Source: Ampelomyces quisqualis
Taxonomy: Eukaryota; Ascomycota; Dothideomycetes; Pleosporales; Phaeosphaeriaceae
Direction of reading: 5' to 3'
DNA length: 64,000 nucleotides
NCBI GenBank assembly: GCA_018398575.1
Contig: JAGTXZ010000020.1
Location: forward strand, 2,480,001-2,544,000
Below, in pieces: positions 21,930 to 30,820 of this stretch (its first letter is position 1; the number at the start of each line of letters is the position of its first letter). Position numbers and translations under genes: made by a program. The notes beneath the pieces were generated by a model, which had not been told where the DNA came from, searched no databases, and saw nothing but the letters and a program-made list of their open reading frames with translations.

Positions 21930-22272
21930 ATGGCTACTACGCACATGGACGATTCGGCTCAATTTCAAGGTCTGTCGTCTCGCTGTCACGGTGGCTAGTG
22001 AACTTTGGCTAGCTTGTTACACCTACTTTAGATCAACATGTGCTGATTTCATATCTATAGAGCCCATGTCTCCTACGGCATCAAACACTGCATCCACCTC
22101 CGCGCCATCCTCTACAACTCAAGACCCCGCCAAGCCATCTATCACAGGCATATTGAAGAAGGTTGTACATGCGCCGTCGCATGACGAGAGAGTGAATGAA
22201 GAGCAAGTGGAAAATGCCATTCAAGCCGTGGGTGATGATGGGCAGAAAAGGGGAATTGCGGATGTTCAATGA
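21930..22272 (+). CDS. Small hypothetical protein, 83 aa
   Basis: Two exons (21930-21969 and 22061-22272) are joined across a 91-nt intron (GTCTGT...CTATAG) and encode 83 aa. The N-terminal half is Ser/Thr/Pro/Ala-rich and probably disordered (SPTASNTASTSAPSSTTQD). The C-terminal half is charged and helical: KPSITGILKKVVHAPSHDER, then NEEQVENAIQAVGDDGQKRG. There is no signal peptide or cysteine. I do not recognise the family. The good splice signals and Kozak context (ATCATGG) support a real gene. It abuts the AT-rich block. Confidence 0.55.
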
Positions 22273-22493
22273 TGAAAATAATGGGGTGCTGTGAGCATGG
22301 CTTCAGGCACCTGGGCAGGTGTAGCGTTTTACCACATTAACACGGTACATATATCTTCTACAAGGGCTATTGCTAGGAGCTCATCCATTCGGGCACGAGA
22401 TATCGAGACTGAAGTTGGAGAGATTTATGATACTAGGTGATATGCTTGGTCTTTCCGCCACATGCATTGCACATCTCCTCTCCTGATGCGCGT

Positions 22494-24209
22494 TCAAACC
22501 GTGTACCTGAACCTCGGACTATCATCACCCAACTCTGCAACCTCGTCGTCAGTCATGCCCGCCATCAAGTGATCTTCCTCGCCCTTATCGCGCCGGTCGT
22601 TAATCCTCTTCAGCGCAATCCACAGCACCGCATAACACGCAATAGCAAAAGCGACCATGGCCATAGTAATCGCGTGACCCTTGAGGTACCGTGGACGATC
22701 TGCAGCTGGGTAAATCTGGCCGCATTAGTCCACATCCCCACGATAGACTCGAAAGAGGAATGAACTTACAAAAGCACTCATGATACCCGCGCAATTTCCA
22801 ATCGACAACTGCAACCCCGTTGCTGTCGTGCGCTTGCCGTATCTCGGGCTATTTGTAGGTAACCAAGCCAAAGGCAAGCCAACACACACATACAATCCCA
22901 TCGCCACCAAGAAGCAGCCTGCGAAATGTGTCCCCGAGCTCGAAGGGCTTATGAGCATCGCATACCCTGCGATACTGACTACGCCGAAGAGAATAGTGTA
23001 TAATCCGCGCTTTTGCTGCTTGTCCGAAAAGTGCGCGACGACGAGATATGTAATTGCCCCGAGAGCATAGCACGGAATGGTCAGAACCTGGACCATGGCG
23101 TTACTCGCCTTGGGCATGATACTTCGGATAATCGTGGGCAAGAACGTGCTGAAGCCGTATAACATGGTATCGCTCCCAAACTGCGCAAAGCAAAAAGCCC
23201 ACACTTTCCAGTCCTTGAAACACTTGCGTACATCCGCCCAGTGGAATTCTGCGGCTTTGGCGGTGTAGCCTGTTTGGCGCTTGAGACGCTCTGCAGCGAG
23301 GACTTTCTCTTCGGGGGAGAGGAAGTATGCTGTTTCGGGATTGTCGGGGAGAATCCACCATGTTGCTATTCCCAGGATAAACGTAGGTATTCCTTCAATT
23401 ATCATGACCCACCTCCACCCTCTATTAAAGGGTTGACTTCGTTAGTGGAGGCTTGTCTAGGAATGGGAGGTGTGCAAGTACCTATAGCCGCCAATGCCAT
23501 CCATGTGTCCGATGCCGTATGCGAGGAGGCCTCCGAACGCGCCAGCAAGAGCGGCGGAGACGAATAGATACCCGATACGCAGCGCGAGTTCGCGTTTGGT
23601 GAAGAAGAAAGTGAGATAAACTGCCATTCCGGGGAAAAGTCCACCTTCGACGGCGCCAAGGAGGAGACGGCATGCAATTAGGCCACCGTAGCTTTGGACA
23701 ATGCCGGTGAGCGTGGCAATGATGCCCCAAGCGACAGTGATGAAGGCGATCCAGCGAGAGGGGCGGAGTTTCTTTAGTACGAGGTTTGAGGGGAGCTCGG
23801 ACAAGATGTATGTGACGAAGAGGATGGAGACAGCGACTTGGAATTGGTTTGCGTCCATGCCTAAATCTTGCTCCAGACCATAAAGACGGGCATTGCCGAT
23901 GTTCACTCTGAGGACGGATTAGTACAATTGTAAGATAGTGTACCGAAATAATCTTGTAACACCTAATCTTCTTGTGTAGGAAATCGCCAATGAGAGGCTC
24001 ATGACAAGAGAAGTTTGGACATACCGATCCAAAAAGCTGAGCAAATACAAGAGCATTACCACGGGGATAATGTAAAGATCAAGCTTCCTCACAAGCTTGG
24101 CTTCAAGCACGGGATCCACCTCTCCCAATTGCCTCTCAATCTCATCGCTCTCAAGCGAGCCAGGAGCATGCAGTCCCGGCGCCTCGTATTTCTTCTCAAC
24201 GTCACTCAT
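22494..24209 (-). CDS. MFS permease, anion:cation symporter (Dal5/Tna1-like) family
   Basis: A plasma-membrane uptake carrier for an organic anion. Exons (right to left) are 24025-24209, 23482-23907, 22770-23421 and 22494-22715; introns are 117, 60 and 54 nt; the product is 494 aa with twelve expected membrane helices. Family marks are YLLSFLDRVNIGNARLYGL at helix 1, VTYILSELPSNLVLKKLRP, LIACRLLLGAVEGGLFPGM, GWRWVMIIEGIPTFILG and WILPDNPETAYFLSPEE. These are typical of the ACS family that includes allantoate (Dal5) and nicotinate/quinolinate (Tna1) permeases. The substrate cannot be set from sequence. The next two genes upstream on the same strand are a Zn2Cys6 regulator and quinolinate phosphoribosyltransferase, which makes a pyridine-carboxylate substrate attractive. 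Confidence 0.9.
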
Positions 24210-25053
24210 CCTGTCGTCGTCTAGTTGCTTATGTCGCCAAGTTCGAATCGAAGCTGTAGGACACAGCAGATTCAGAATTTGCTCGGTCTTCTTATCGGAC
24301 CGGACTCGCAGGGTTGATGAATAATAAGCCGATAGTCTTCAAAGTAGGAAAATGTGCGGATTCTTCGGCAGCAACGCATCTAGTAGCCAAAAGTAGAGAC
24401 CGTCATCGTTATCGTTCCCGTCACGTTGTTTGCAACGACAGCATGAGGTGGGATTATGACGTTGTTAAATCCTCGGAATGTCGCATAGGGCCACGCGCGC
24501 ACAGATGCATGAAGCTCCAACGCGCGGGGCTGACTAACTGTTTGTAGTATGACGGGAGAAAGCTAAACCACTTTGAGATCGGCAGCGTATCAGCGCTGCA
24601 GATAGCGGTAGTAAGCGCGGCGCATGCAGCACGCCAATACTCCAAGGTTGGGGGAGGCTTGTGGGAAGGATGGGGGTTAGATTTTTATGACTCGAGGCAA
24701 GCCTACGACGAGGTTTGTGTATCTTGAGAGTTGTACAGGGCTTATGCCTAGAGCGCTTCAACCAATTCGATGTTTGTTCAGCCAATGCCATCGACAGTCT
24801 TTGGGCAATTACGAGTGCACCAAATTGCATTAATGAATCATGAATATCTGATAAGAAAAATGGTTGAAGGCATTCCCAGCTTGGAATTCAGCTGGCATAA
24901 TGCGGGCACTGCACCCTGTCCAACGTTTTCGAACCTTGGACATACGAGCTATCTTGTCAAGAGTGGAGTATATCTTCCTTCCAGCCACATTACCCCATGG
25001 CAACTAGCAGCCGTATGCATGAGCCTCTGTTCTACATCTAGCCTGGAAAGTGA
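24210..25053. other. Intergenic: permease promoter and 3' flank of the Zn2Cys6 gene
   Basis: No gene is seen. The CGG-containing palindrome listed below lies here. Short open frames on both strands are uninformative. Confidence 0.55.
24296..24308. promoter_or_regulatory. Candidate Zn2Cys6 binding site upstream of the permease
   Basis: The sequence CGGACCGGACTCG holds an inverted CGG-N-CCG pair, the half-site type bound by Zn2Cys6 dimers, about 90 nt before the permease ATG. The 9-mer CCGGACTCG recurs in the CGG cluster upstream of the neighbouring Zn2Cys6 gene. That the neighbouring factor binds here is inference. Confidence 0.35.
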
Positions 25054-26874
25054 TCATGAGGTACAAGGAGAGTCTGAAGACGAGTAGCCAAAGTTCATAG
25101 TCGTCCAATCACTCGGCAGCATGAGTCCCGAGTATATATCGATCTGCGTAGATGGGTTCACGGGCCAGATCAACTCGTCGCGAGGAAGCTCTATCTCAGC
25201 TGCCAGTAACGGCTCAATGGCCACGGTATTCTGGCTGTTGGAGAGCTGCACGCGCGCAATGTGGCGGACTTCCTTTGCCATTGACTTCCCTAGCGGCCAA
25301 AAAGAACCCATTGCGTTGAGAAAGCCAATGCTCAAACGCACACGGTCGCGCGCAATCGAGAGAGCACGATCCTCAAGCAAGTGTTTGCAGGCAGAAATCT
25401 GTGCTACTGAAAGTTGGGCAGACATGCACATCGTAAAGACATTGTGTCGCTCGATTGTGCATGGGATCGCTAAAAGTTTAGTCTGCATCTCGATAGCTTT
25501 GAGAGTGCGTGCAGTATGTGCCCCACGTCCTTGTTTGAGTGGTGCAACGTACGGCGTTGGTGAGAAAAAGGCCTGCGTTGTCAGCTCCTCTGGACACATC
25601 GCTATTGATGAGAACGGGCGATGCATCGTGTTGAGTGTGACGATCGCAACCATGTGTGCCGTGAACATGATCTCGTCAACACTTCCATTCTTGAGCAACG
25701 GATCTTTCTTGCACGTTGGCAGTAACGATGTCCAGATGGCGATTTTGGTGTCACAACGTTCGGTTATCGCCTCTCCAAAGGTACCGCTCTCAATGAACAT
25801 GTCCATGACCGACTCCACAATTTTTACCATGTCGTAGAGGTATACTATCGACGAATACACGATTTCAATCTCTTCAAACTCTCGATTCTCGTAGTCTTGC
25901 CATGTCTTGACCGGAGGTATTTGACCTTCTTCATATTCTTCGTCGTCGCAGGGTAGATCAACCGTGTTTGGAACATTAGCCAACGTGTATATGGGAGAAT
26001 TCGAAACGATAGCGAGGTGTTGATCGGCGATGTTGAGCATATAATACGTCCTTCTCCAAGACTCCTCAAGTACTTGATTCGACTCGCCATATGCCTGGGC
26101 AAACCCCCTTTGGTTCATACCTAGTTCTAGTGCGAAGTCGACGGCGACGCTAAGTCGTTCATGGCTCTCTTGCTTCAAGTTGCAATGATGCAGCGCAAGC
26201 GCCAGCAACATCAGTGCTTGAACAATGAAAGGGGTATGGACGAGGAGGGGTGAACTGAGCGCCTGTATTGTTGTCCTCATATATGGGTCTGACGGGGTCC
26301 AAGGAGCATATATCGAGCCGATGTACTGCAGGACAAGCACCAGCTCTTCAGTTCCATGATTGTGTTGCAGTCGCCGTTGCTGGAGGTGGTGGAGAGGGAG
26401 AACGAAAGGGAAGGATGGCCAGAAGCCCTCGTAGAAAAGTTCCAGCAGTCGATCAGTATTGATCTGAAAGACTGGGCTCGTTTCGGGTGACGGTGTCTGG
26501 GTGATGTGGATAGCGTCTAGGCTCGAGTTGTCACTCGGGCTGTCGTGGAGCGGAAGATGTCTTATTGGAGAAACTTCTGTGGGTTCCTGGAATTCGGGCT
26601 CTTGTGAGACATAACTACCGTGATCCTGATTGCAAACAGGATCCTGCTGGTTGCGCTCCGCTTCTTGCTGCAGTCTCAGTCGCCGTCTGGCAAGTGTTGC
26701 CTTGTCCAGCCCGCCACGCCTTGACTTTTGATAATTACATTCCTTGCCGTCACATTTACATCTGTGGCAGACTGGCTGTGTAGCATCGCATTTGACGTGT
26801 CTGCTTCGACATTGAATGCAAGCAAGGACCACACGTTCGATTCGCTTGGGTTCCCCTCCTGGCGGCGCATCCAT
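25054..26874 (-). CDS. Zn2Cys6 fungal-type transcription factor
   Basis: A nuclear regulator of 606 aa in one exon. The binuclear zinc cluster is at residues 18-46 (CIQCRSRHVKCDATQPVC, then CKCDGKEC), giving all six cysteines, followed by a basic linker (KSRRGGLDKATLARRRLRLQ). A low-complexity stretch leads to the middle homology region: LLELFYEGFWPSFPFVLP, ALMLLALALHHCN, LELGMNQRGFAQAYGESNQV and EESWRRTYYMLNIADQHLA. The ATG at 26872-26874 is chosen because it lies 17 codons before the zinc cluster; an open extension upstream is unlike a regulator N-terminus. It sits between the permease and BNA6, all on the minus strand, so it is the natural candidate to regulate them. Confidence 0.93.
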   Translation of the reverse strand: MDAPPGGEPKRIERVVLACIQCRSRHVKCDATQPVCHRCKCDGKECNYQKSRRGGLDKATLARRRLRLQQEAERNQQDPVCNQDHGSYVSQEPEFQEPTEVSPIRHLPLHDSPSDNSSLDAIHITQTPSPETSPVFQINTDRLLELFYEGFWPSFPFVLPLHHLQQRRLQHNHGTEELVLVLQYIGSIYAPWTPSDPYMRTTIQALSSPLLVHTPFIVQALMLLALALHHCNLKQESHERLSVAVDFALELGMNQRGFAQAYGESNQVLEESWRRTYYMLNIADQHLAIVSNSPIYTLANVPNTVDLPCDDEEYEEGQIPPVKTWQDYENREFEEIEIVYSSIVYLYDMVKIVESVMDMFIESGTFGEAITERCDTKIAIWTSLLPTCKKDPLLKNGSVDEIMFTAHMVAIVTLNTMHRPFSSIAMCPEELTTQAFFSPTPYVAPLKQGRGAHTARTLKAIEMQTKLLAIPCTIERHNVFTMCMSAQLSVAQISACKHLLEDRALSIARDRVRLSIGFLNAMGSFWPLGKSMAKEVRHIARVQLSNSQNTVAIEPLLAAEIELPRDELIWPVNPSTQIDIYSGLMLPSDWTTMNFGYSSSDSPCTS

Positions 26875-27238
26875 GTTGGCCAACTGCGAGATGGACGATC
26901 GCAACGGCTGATCTTTGGCCGAGGTGATTCGGACTCGTTTGATGCACCCTGCTGTAAGGCTGCTGTATTCGGCAGTTTTCAAAATATCGGTACAGCAAAC
27001 GAGTAGCCCGCAGGCTCGCTGCTGTCAGTACTGGAAGGAAACTTGGAAGCTGGGCGTCATCCTGCTTATTCAGCCACGTGCCAATGCTCGGTACGGTAGC
27101 AGCCGGACTCGGTGTCGGGTCCCAAGCTTCCACCACCGAAGTTACACAGAAAATGCGAGGTTAGTCATGACGTGTGACTGTATGATCAGCCGTGAATTGT
27201 GTCCCACGGTGATCCCGGACGGAAAGTTCTCGTACATA
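26875..27238. other. Promoter of the Zn2Cys6 gene and 3' flank of BNA6
   Basis: A 364-bp gap with no gene; it contains the CGG cluster listed below. Confidence 0.55.
27089..27118. promoter_or_regulatory. CGG cluster upstream of the Zn2Cys6 gene
   Basis: Five CGG triplets occur in 30 bp (27089, 27094, 27104, 27110, 27116), about 215-245 nt before the regulator's ATG, and include the 9-mer CCGGACTCG also found before the permease. This could be an autoregulatory site. Confidence 0.35.
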
Positions 27239-28271
27239 TTACGCTGCCGAGCTCTCACCCCCGTCTTTCTTTGTCTTCGGCACGATCTTGAGCGAAAAGT
27301 CTACATGCGGTACGCCCTGGTGAATGCTGCTCGTGCTCACGATGTCGATGTCTCTGCACACGTACTTTTCGACGTTGTGCTCCGTCAAACCTCCACTGAC
27401 TTCCACCAAGAATGCTTTCCTGTCGCCTGTTCCTCGTCCCCACTTCTCCTTGAGCTGGGCAGCAGCTACCTTGACACCGTCTGGCGTGAAGTTGTCCAGC
27501 ATGACGATGTCAGCGCCAGCTGCAATAGCTTCATCTGCCTCTTCAAAGCTCTGACACTCGACCTCAACTTTGGTTGCGAACCCGCCTGCTGACTTTGCAG
27601 CACGTACGGCGTTTGTGATGCTACCAGCAGCGACGATGTGGTTGTCTTTCAGCATGGTCATGTGGGACAAATCGACCCGATGCGCATCTACGCCACCGAC
27701 AAGCATACCATACTTCTCGACGAGTCGAAATCCGGGGGTCGTCTTGCGCGTGCCAGCTAGAACATTGGGATAGCCAGCTTTACGAAGAAGCGTGAGTAGG
27801 CGATTCGATTTTATAGCAATGCCGGAGCATCGAGCAAGTGTGTTCAAAGCAACACGCTCACCAAGGAGTAGCTTGCGGACGGGGCCGCGTACAGTGGCGC
27901 AATGTGTGATTGGTTGGAAAGAGGAGCCTTCAGTGACATGCCATTCCACGCTGCGCCAGTCAGCGCCAGTCATGTATTGAGGCATGCTCTACTCACGTGC
28001 AATCCAGTTGCCGAAACACTTCGTCAAAGAATGGAACACCAGCAACGATACCCTAGTATCAATCAGCAACGAAAGAGGATGTGGTGGGAACTGTACATAC
28101 CTCGCTTTTACCCAGTAACTTGGCTTCGCTCGCCTCTTCGCCCACAACGAACCCGCCATAGTCGAAGCTCGGAGTATCCTCTTCGAGCCATTCCGAGATG
28201 TATCGCTTGTACGTCTGCGGTAGGAGATGGGCGACAGCGCCGTGCGCAGGCGCACCTTCCACACATGCCAT
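27239..28271 (-). CDS. bna6: Nicotinate-nucleotide pyrophosphorylase (quinolinate phosphoribosyltransferase)
   Basis: This enzyme converts quinolinate and PRPP to nicotinate mononucleotide, CO2 and pyrophosphate, the entry of de novo NAD synthesis. Exons are 28101-28271, 27997-28052 and 27239-27950 with 48- and 46-nt introns, giving 312 aa (yeast Bna6 has 295). Junctions restore FFDEVFRQLDCTVEWHV. Family marks are GERVALNTLARCSGIA, LAGTRKTTPGFRLVEKYGM (the substrate-binding TRKT loop), VGGVDAHRVDLSHMTMLKDN, VEVECQSFEEADEA, ADIVMLDNFTPD and VEVSGGLTEHNVEKY. Upstream it shares a 228-bp divergent region with COG5. Downstream on the same strand are the Zn2Cys6 factor and the Tna1-like permease. 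Confidence 0.97.
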
Positions 28272-28499
28272 TTCGTTTATGATATAGACTCCTTGGTTGT
28301 CCTTGAGGAGATGGTGACGAACTCGTCGGGTCGGATAGCAATTTAAAGTTATCGATAAGAATTAGCCGCGTTAGCATGTCACGTGCACGTCTCGGCCGCG
28401 AATTCACCCAAGTCCTATCGATAAGGCTTGGTGGTGGGTTCATGCCTGCAACTTCAAGTCGAGCACAAGGCACCCCAACAGCGCCGATTGACCTCCAAC
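28272..28499. promoter_or_regulatory. Compact divergent promoter, BNA6 / COG5, with repeated TATCGATAAG
   Basis: The 228-bp gap between two start codons holds TATCGATAAG twice in the same orientation (28350-28359 and 28416-28425). Each contains the palindrome TATCGATA. A CACGTG E-box lies between them (28380-28385), and two CGG triplets occur near 28327 and 28332. Confidence 0.5.
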
Positions 28500-29846
28500 A
28501 TGTCCGCAGAGGACGAGCCGTGCTACATCGACTACGAGGCCTTCCTCGACCCGGACTTCTCCGCCACGGCGTTTGCGAACACGCTCGTCCTGTCGACTAA
28601 CAACGCCTCGGATACCCCGCTGGACCTGTCCACCCCACTGTCCCGCGTGCTGTTCGATGTGCAGGAAGTCGACACACACATCGACACCCTCACCACCAAG
28701 TCGGCGCTGCCCCTGCTGGAGCACACGCGCGACCATGCCGAGGCCAGCGGGCGCATACTGCACGAGGTCGAGGGCCAGGTTGCCAGCTTGGCCGAGTCGT
28801 ACAAGACGCTGGAGAAGGAGGTCATCGCGCGCTACGAGGTCGCCGAGCAGGTGCGCCTGACTGCCGAGCGGCTGTGTGAGACGGTCAGGCTCGGCAGGGC
28901 GGTGGCACGGTGCCTGATGCTGGGAAGACAGCTCGAGGTGCGCATGTCGGAGCTCGGCGGCGTCGGCGGCGCCCGCAAGGAAGACCACAGAGCCATGGTG
29001 CGGTCCGCAGACACGATCTTGTCACTGCGACAGTTGCTGAGAGCCTCGAAGCCGGGAGAGGAGGGCGACGCGCTCGACAAGGTCAACGTGGTCAACACGC
29101 TGAAGAATGACTTGGTCGTCCCCGGCGAACGGAGCATATCCTCACGCGCACAGCAGGTCGTCCGCGAGTTCTCCATGTCGTCTTTGTTGTCCACCCCGGG
29201 CCAGACGTCGGCGTCGACGTTCGCCCAAACCGAAGACACCAAGACAAGGACCACTTCTGCATTGCTCACGCTCTACCTACTTTCGCCAACGTCCGCAACC
29301 ACCACCCTCGACACCTTCGACCCGTCGCTGATGCTCCACGCACTACAGGACTATCTGCAAACACAACTGAAGGCGTCGCTGGCCTCACTGGCGCGGGCAC
29401 TAGGCCAACTACCATCGTTGGAACGCACGCTTCTCGAGATATCGGCCCGGTGCCAGAACATTGTCGCCCTGCAATCGCTGCTCGAGAGTATCAAGACCCC
29501 GCCACACCCTTTGATTGACACCGCGTCCAGCACCTCAGCCTCGTCCCCGTCGAACTTGCTACAACCTGTCCTGCAAGCGCTCGATACCTCTTCCCTGCCG
29601 AGCTACTTTTGGAGGTCCCTCGCGTCGAACATGTCACCGAGGGTCCAGGAGATCATGTACAAAGGTGGTGTATCGGCACGAACGCTGCGGAGCAACAAGG
29701 ACAGGGTCCGCGATGCGGTGAGAGACTGTGTGAACCGAGGAAGCCAACTGCCAAACGCATCGCTGAGTAAAGGGGCCAGTCCAGTCGGAGGGTGGGAGCG
29801 CGAGGCTGCCGTCATGGTGGGAAGCATCATGGGCCAGATCAAATGA
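28500..29846 (+). CDS. cog5: COG5, conserved oligomeric Golgi complex subunit 5
   Basis: COG5 is a lobe-B subunit of the COG tether for retrograde intra-Golgi vesicles. A single exon encodes 448 aa, like yeast Cog5 (403). The COG5 N-terminal domain opens YIDYEAFLDPDFSATAFANT. Helical segments follow, including LSRVLFDVQEVDTHIDTLTT and SYKTLEKEVIARYEVAEQV, then LRLTAERLCETVRLGRAVAR-like text and KNDLVVPGERSISSRAQQVV. The C-terminal part includes SYFWRSLASNMSPRVQEIM and GVSARTLRSNKDRVRDAVR. The start ATG at 28500 immediately precedes the conserved start. The coding region is very GC-rich, giving long antisense open frames that are not genes. Confidence 0.92.
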   Translation: MSAEDEPCYIDYEAFLDPDFSATAFANTLVLSTNNASDTPLDLSTPLSRVLFDVQEVDTHIDTLTTKSALPLLEHTRDHAEASGRILHEVEGQVASLAESYKTLEKEVIARYEVAEQVRLTAERLCETVRLGRAVARCLMLGRQLEVRMSELGGVGGARKEDHRAMVRSADTILSLRQLLRASKPGEEGDALDKVNVVNTLKNDLVVPGERSISSRAQQVVREFSMSSLLSTPGQTSASTFAQTEDTKTRTTSALLTLYLLSPTSATTTLDTFDPSLMLHALQDYLQTQLKASLASLARALGQLPSLERTLLEISARCQNIVALQSLLESIKTPPHPLIDTASSTSASSPSNLLQPVLQALDTSSLPSYFWRSLASNMSPRVQEIMYKGGVSARTLRSNKDRVRDAVRDCVNRGSQLPNASLSKGASPVGGWEREAAVMVGSIMGQIK

Positions 29847-30820
29847 TGTGACGCCAACGACGACCGCTACCACAATAGCTGCATAACAAACGCCATGAGA
29901 GCATCGTCGCAATCCACCCACGTGGCCTACGCGCACCGCTTCTCCAACATGGGAAGTGGGTCCCATCACGGTGCAGAGCAACTTGGACGTGCAGCAGGCA
30001 TTCCTGCAAATAAGCACACGTAGGGTGTCTCTCAGCATGTTGGACGGAGTGCATATCCGAAACCATTTACTCTTGGTTCGGCTATGAAACGGTCACAGAT
30101 GGATGATGCGGACAGCATAGTTTATTTTTTGCCTATCAGAAATGCTACACTTGGGCCATCCGGACGCGGAGGATGTTTTGGGAGACGCTGGGACGACGAG
30201 GGCCTCGAAACAGCCCGGGTGTCATGGTCGACGGCCGGGGTGATGTTCATGGCACAGCAGTACTATGCACAATACTCGGTACCACCGCGAGCACTCCCGC
30301 ATATCACAACTGTTGCAACAACCGCGTCTCTCCTGAGCTTGCGTAAACATGGTGCCATGATGAACAGCCAGCCAGCCATGGACGCTAGAGTAAGGAGTGA
30401 ATGTCCAGGCGGCGGTTGGCTCAGCCGTCGAGGTGCGCAGGGATCCGCTCGCGCTAAACAGCGACCCACGTCTGGTCTTTTCGAGAAACACCCGCACCGT
30501 CTCCTGCTCACCCGCTTCACACCTCACACAGTGTGCCTCTGTCCGCCTGCGCCCTTCCTCTTCGCCTCCTCCCCCCTTTTCTTCGTTGTGACTTGGTATC
30601 CTTGGTTGCTCTCTTCTTACTTCGCCGTGAGCAGCTCGTGCACATCGACACGGAGCTACCACCTGCCTGCGCTTCCCTGCATCCGCCTTCGGCGACTACT
30701 GCCCGTCCCCTGACCGACCAACGCACCTCTCGACTCCTTTGAGGCCAGCCGGACTGCAGGAGACTCGAGCGCGCAAATCTCTCGAGACGGCCTTGATCAC
30801 TGCTGGCACCTGCCGTCACC
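29847..30820. other. Intergenic: 3' of COG5 and long leader/promoter of VTS1
   Basis: No gene is supported. The final 260 bp before the VTS1 ATG (about 30560-30740) are strongly pyrimidine-rich on the plus strand, as is common in promoters and leaders of highly expressed fungal genes. Confidence 0.5.

Noticed and set aside
30084..30713. 209-codon plus-strand frame before VTS1
   Set aside because: Low-complexity, pyrimidine-rich text in the VTS1 leader with no domain.
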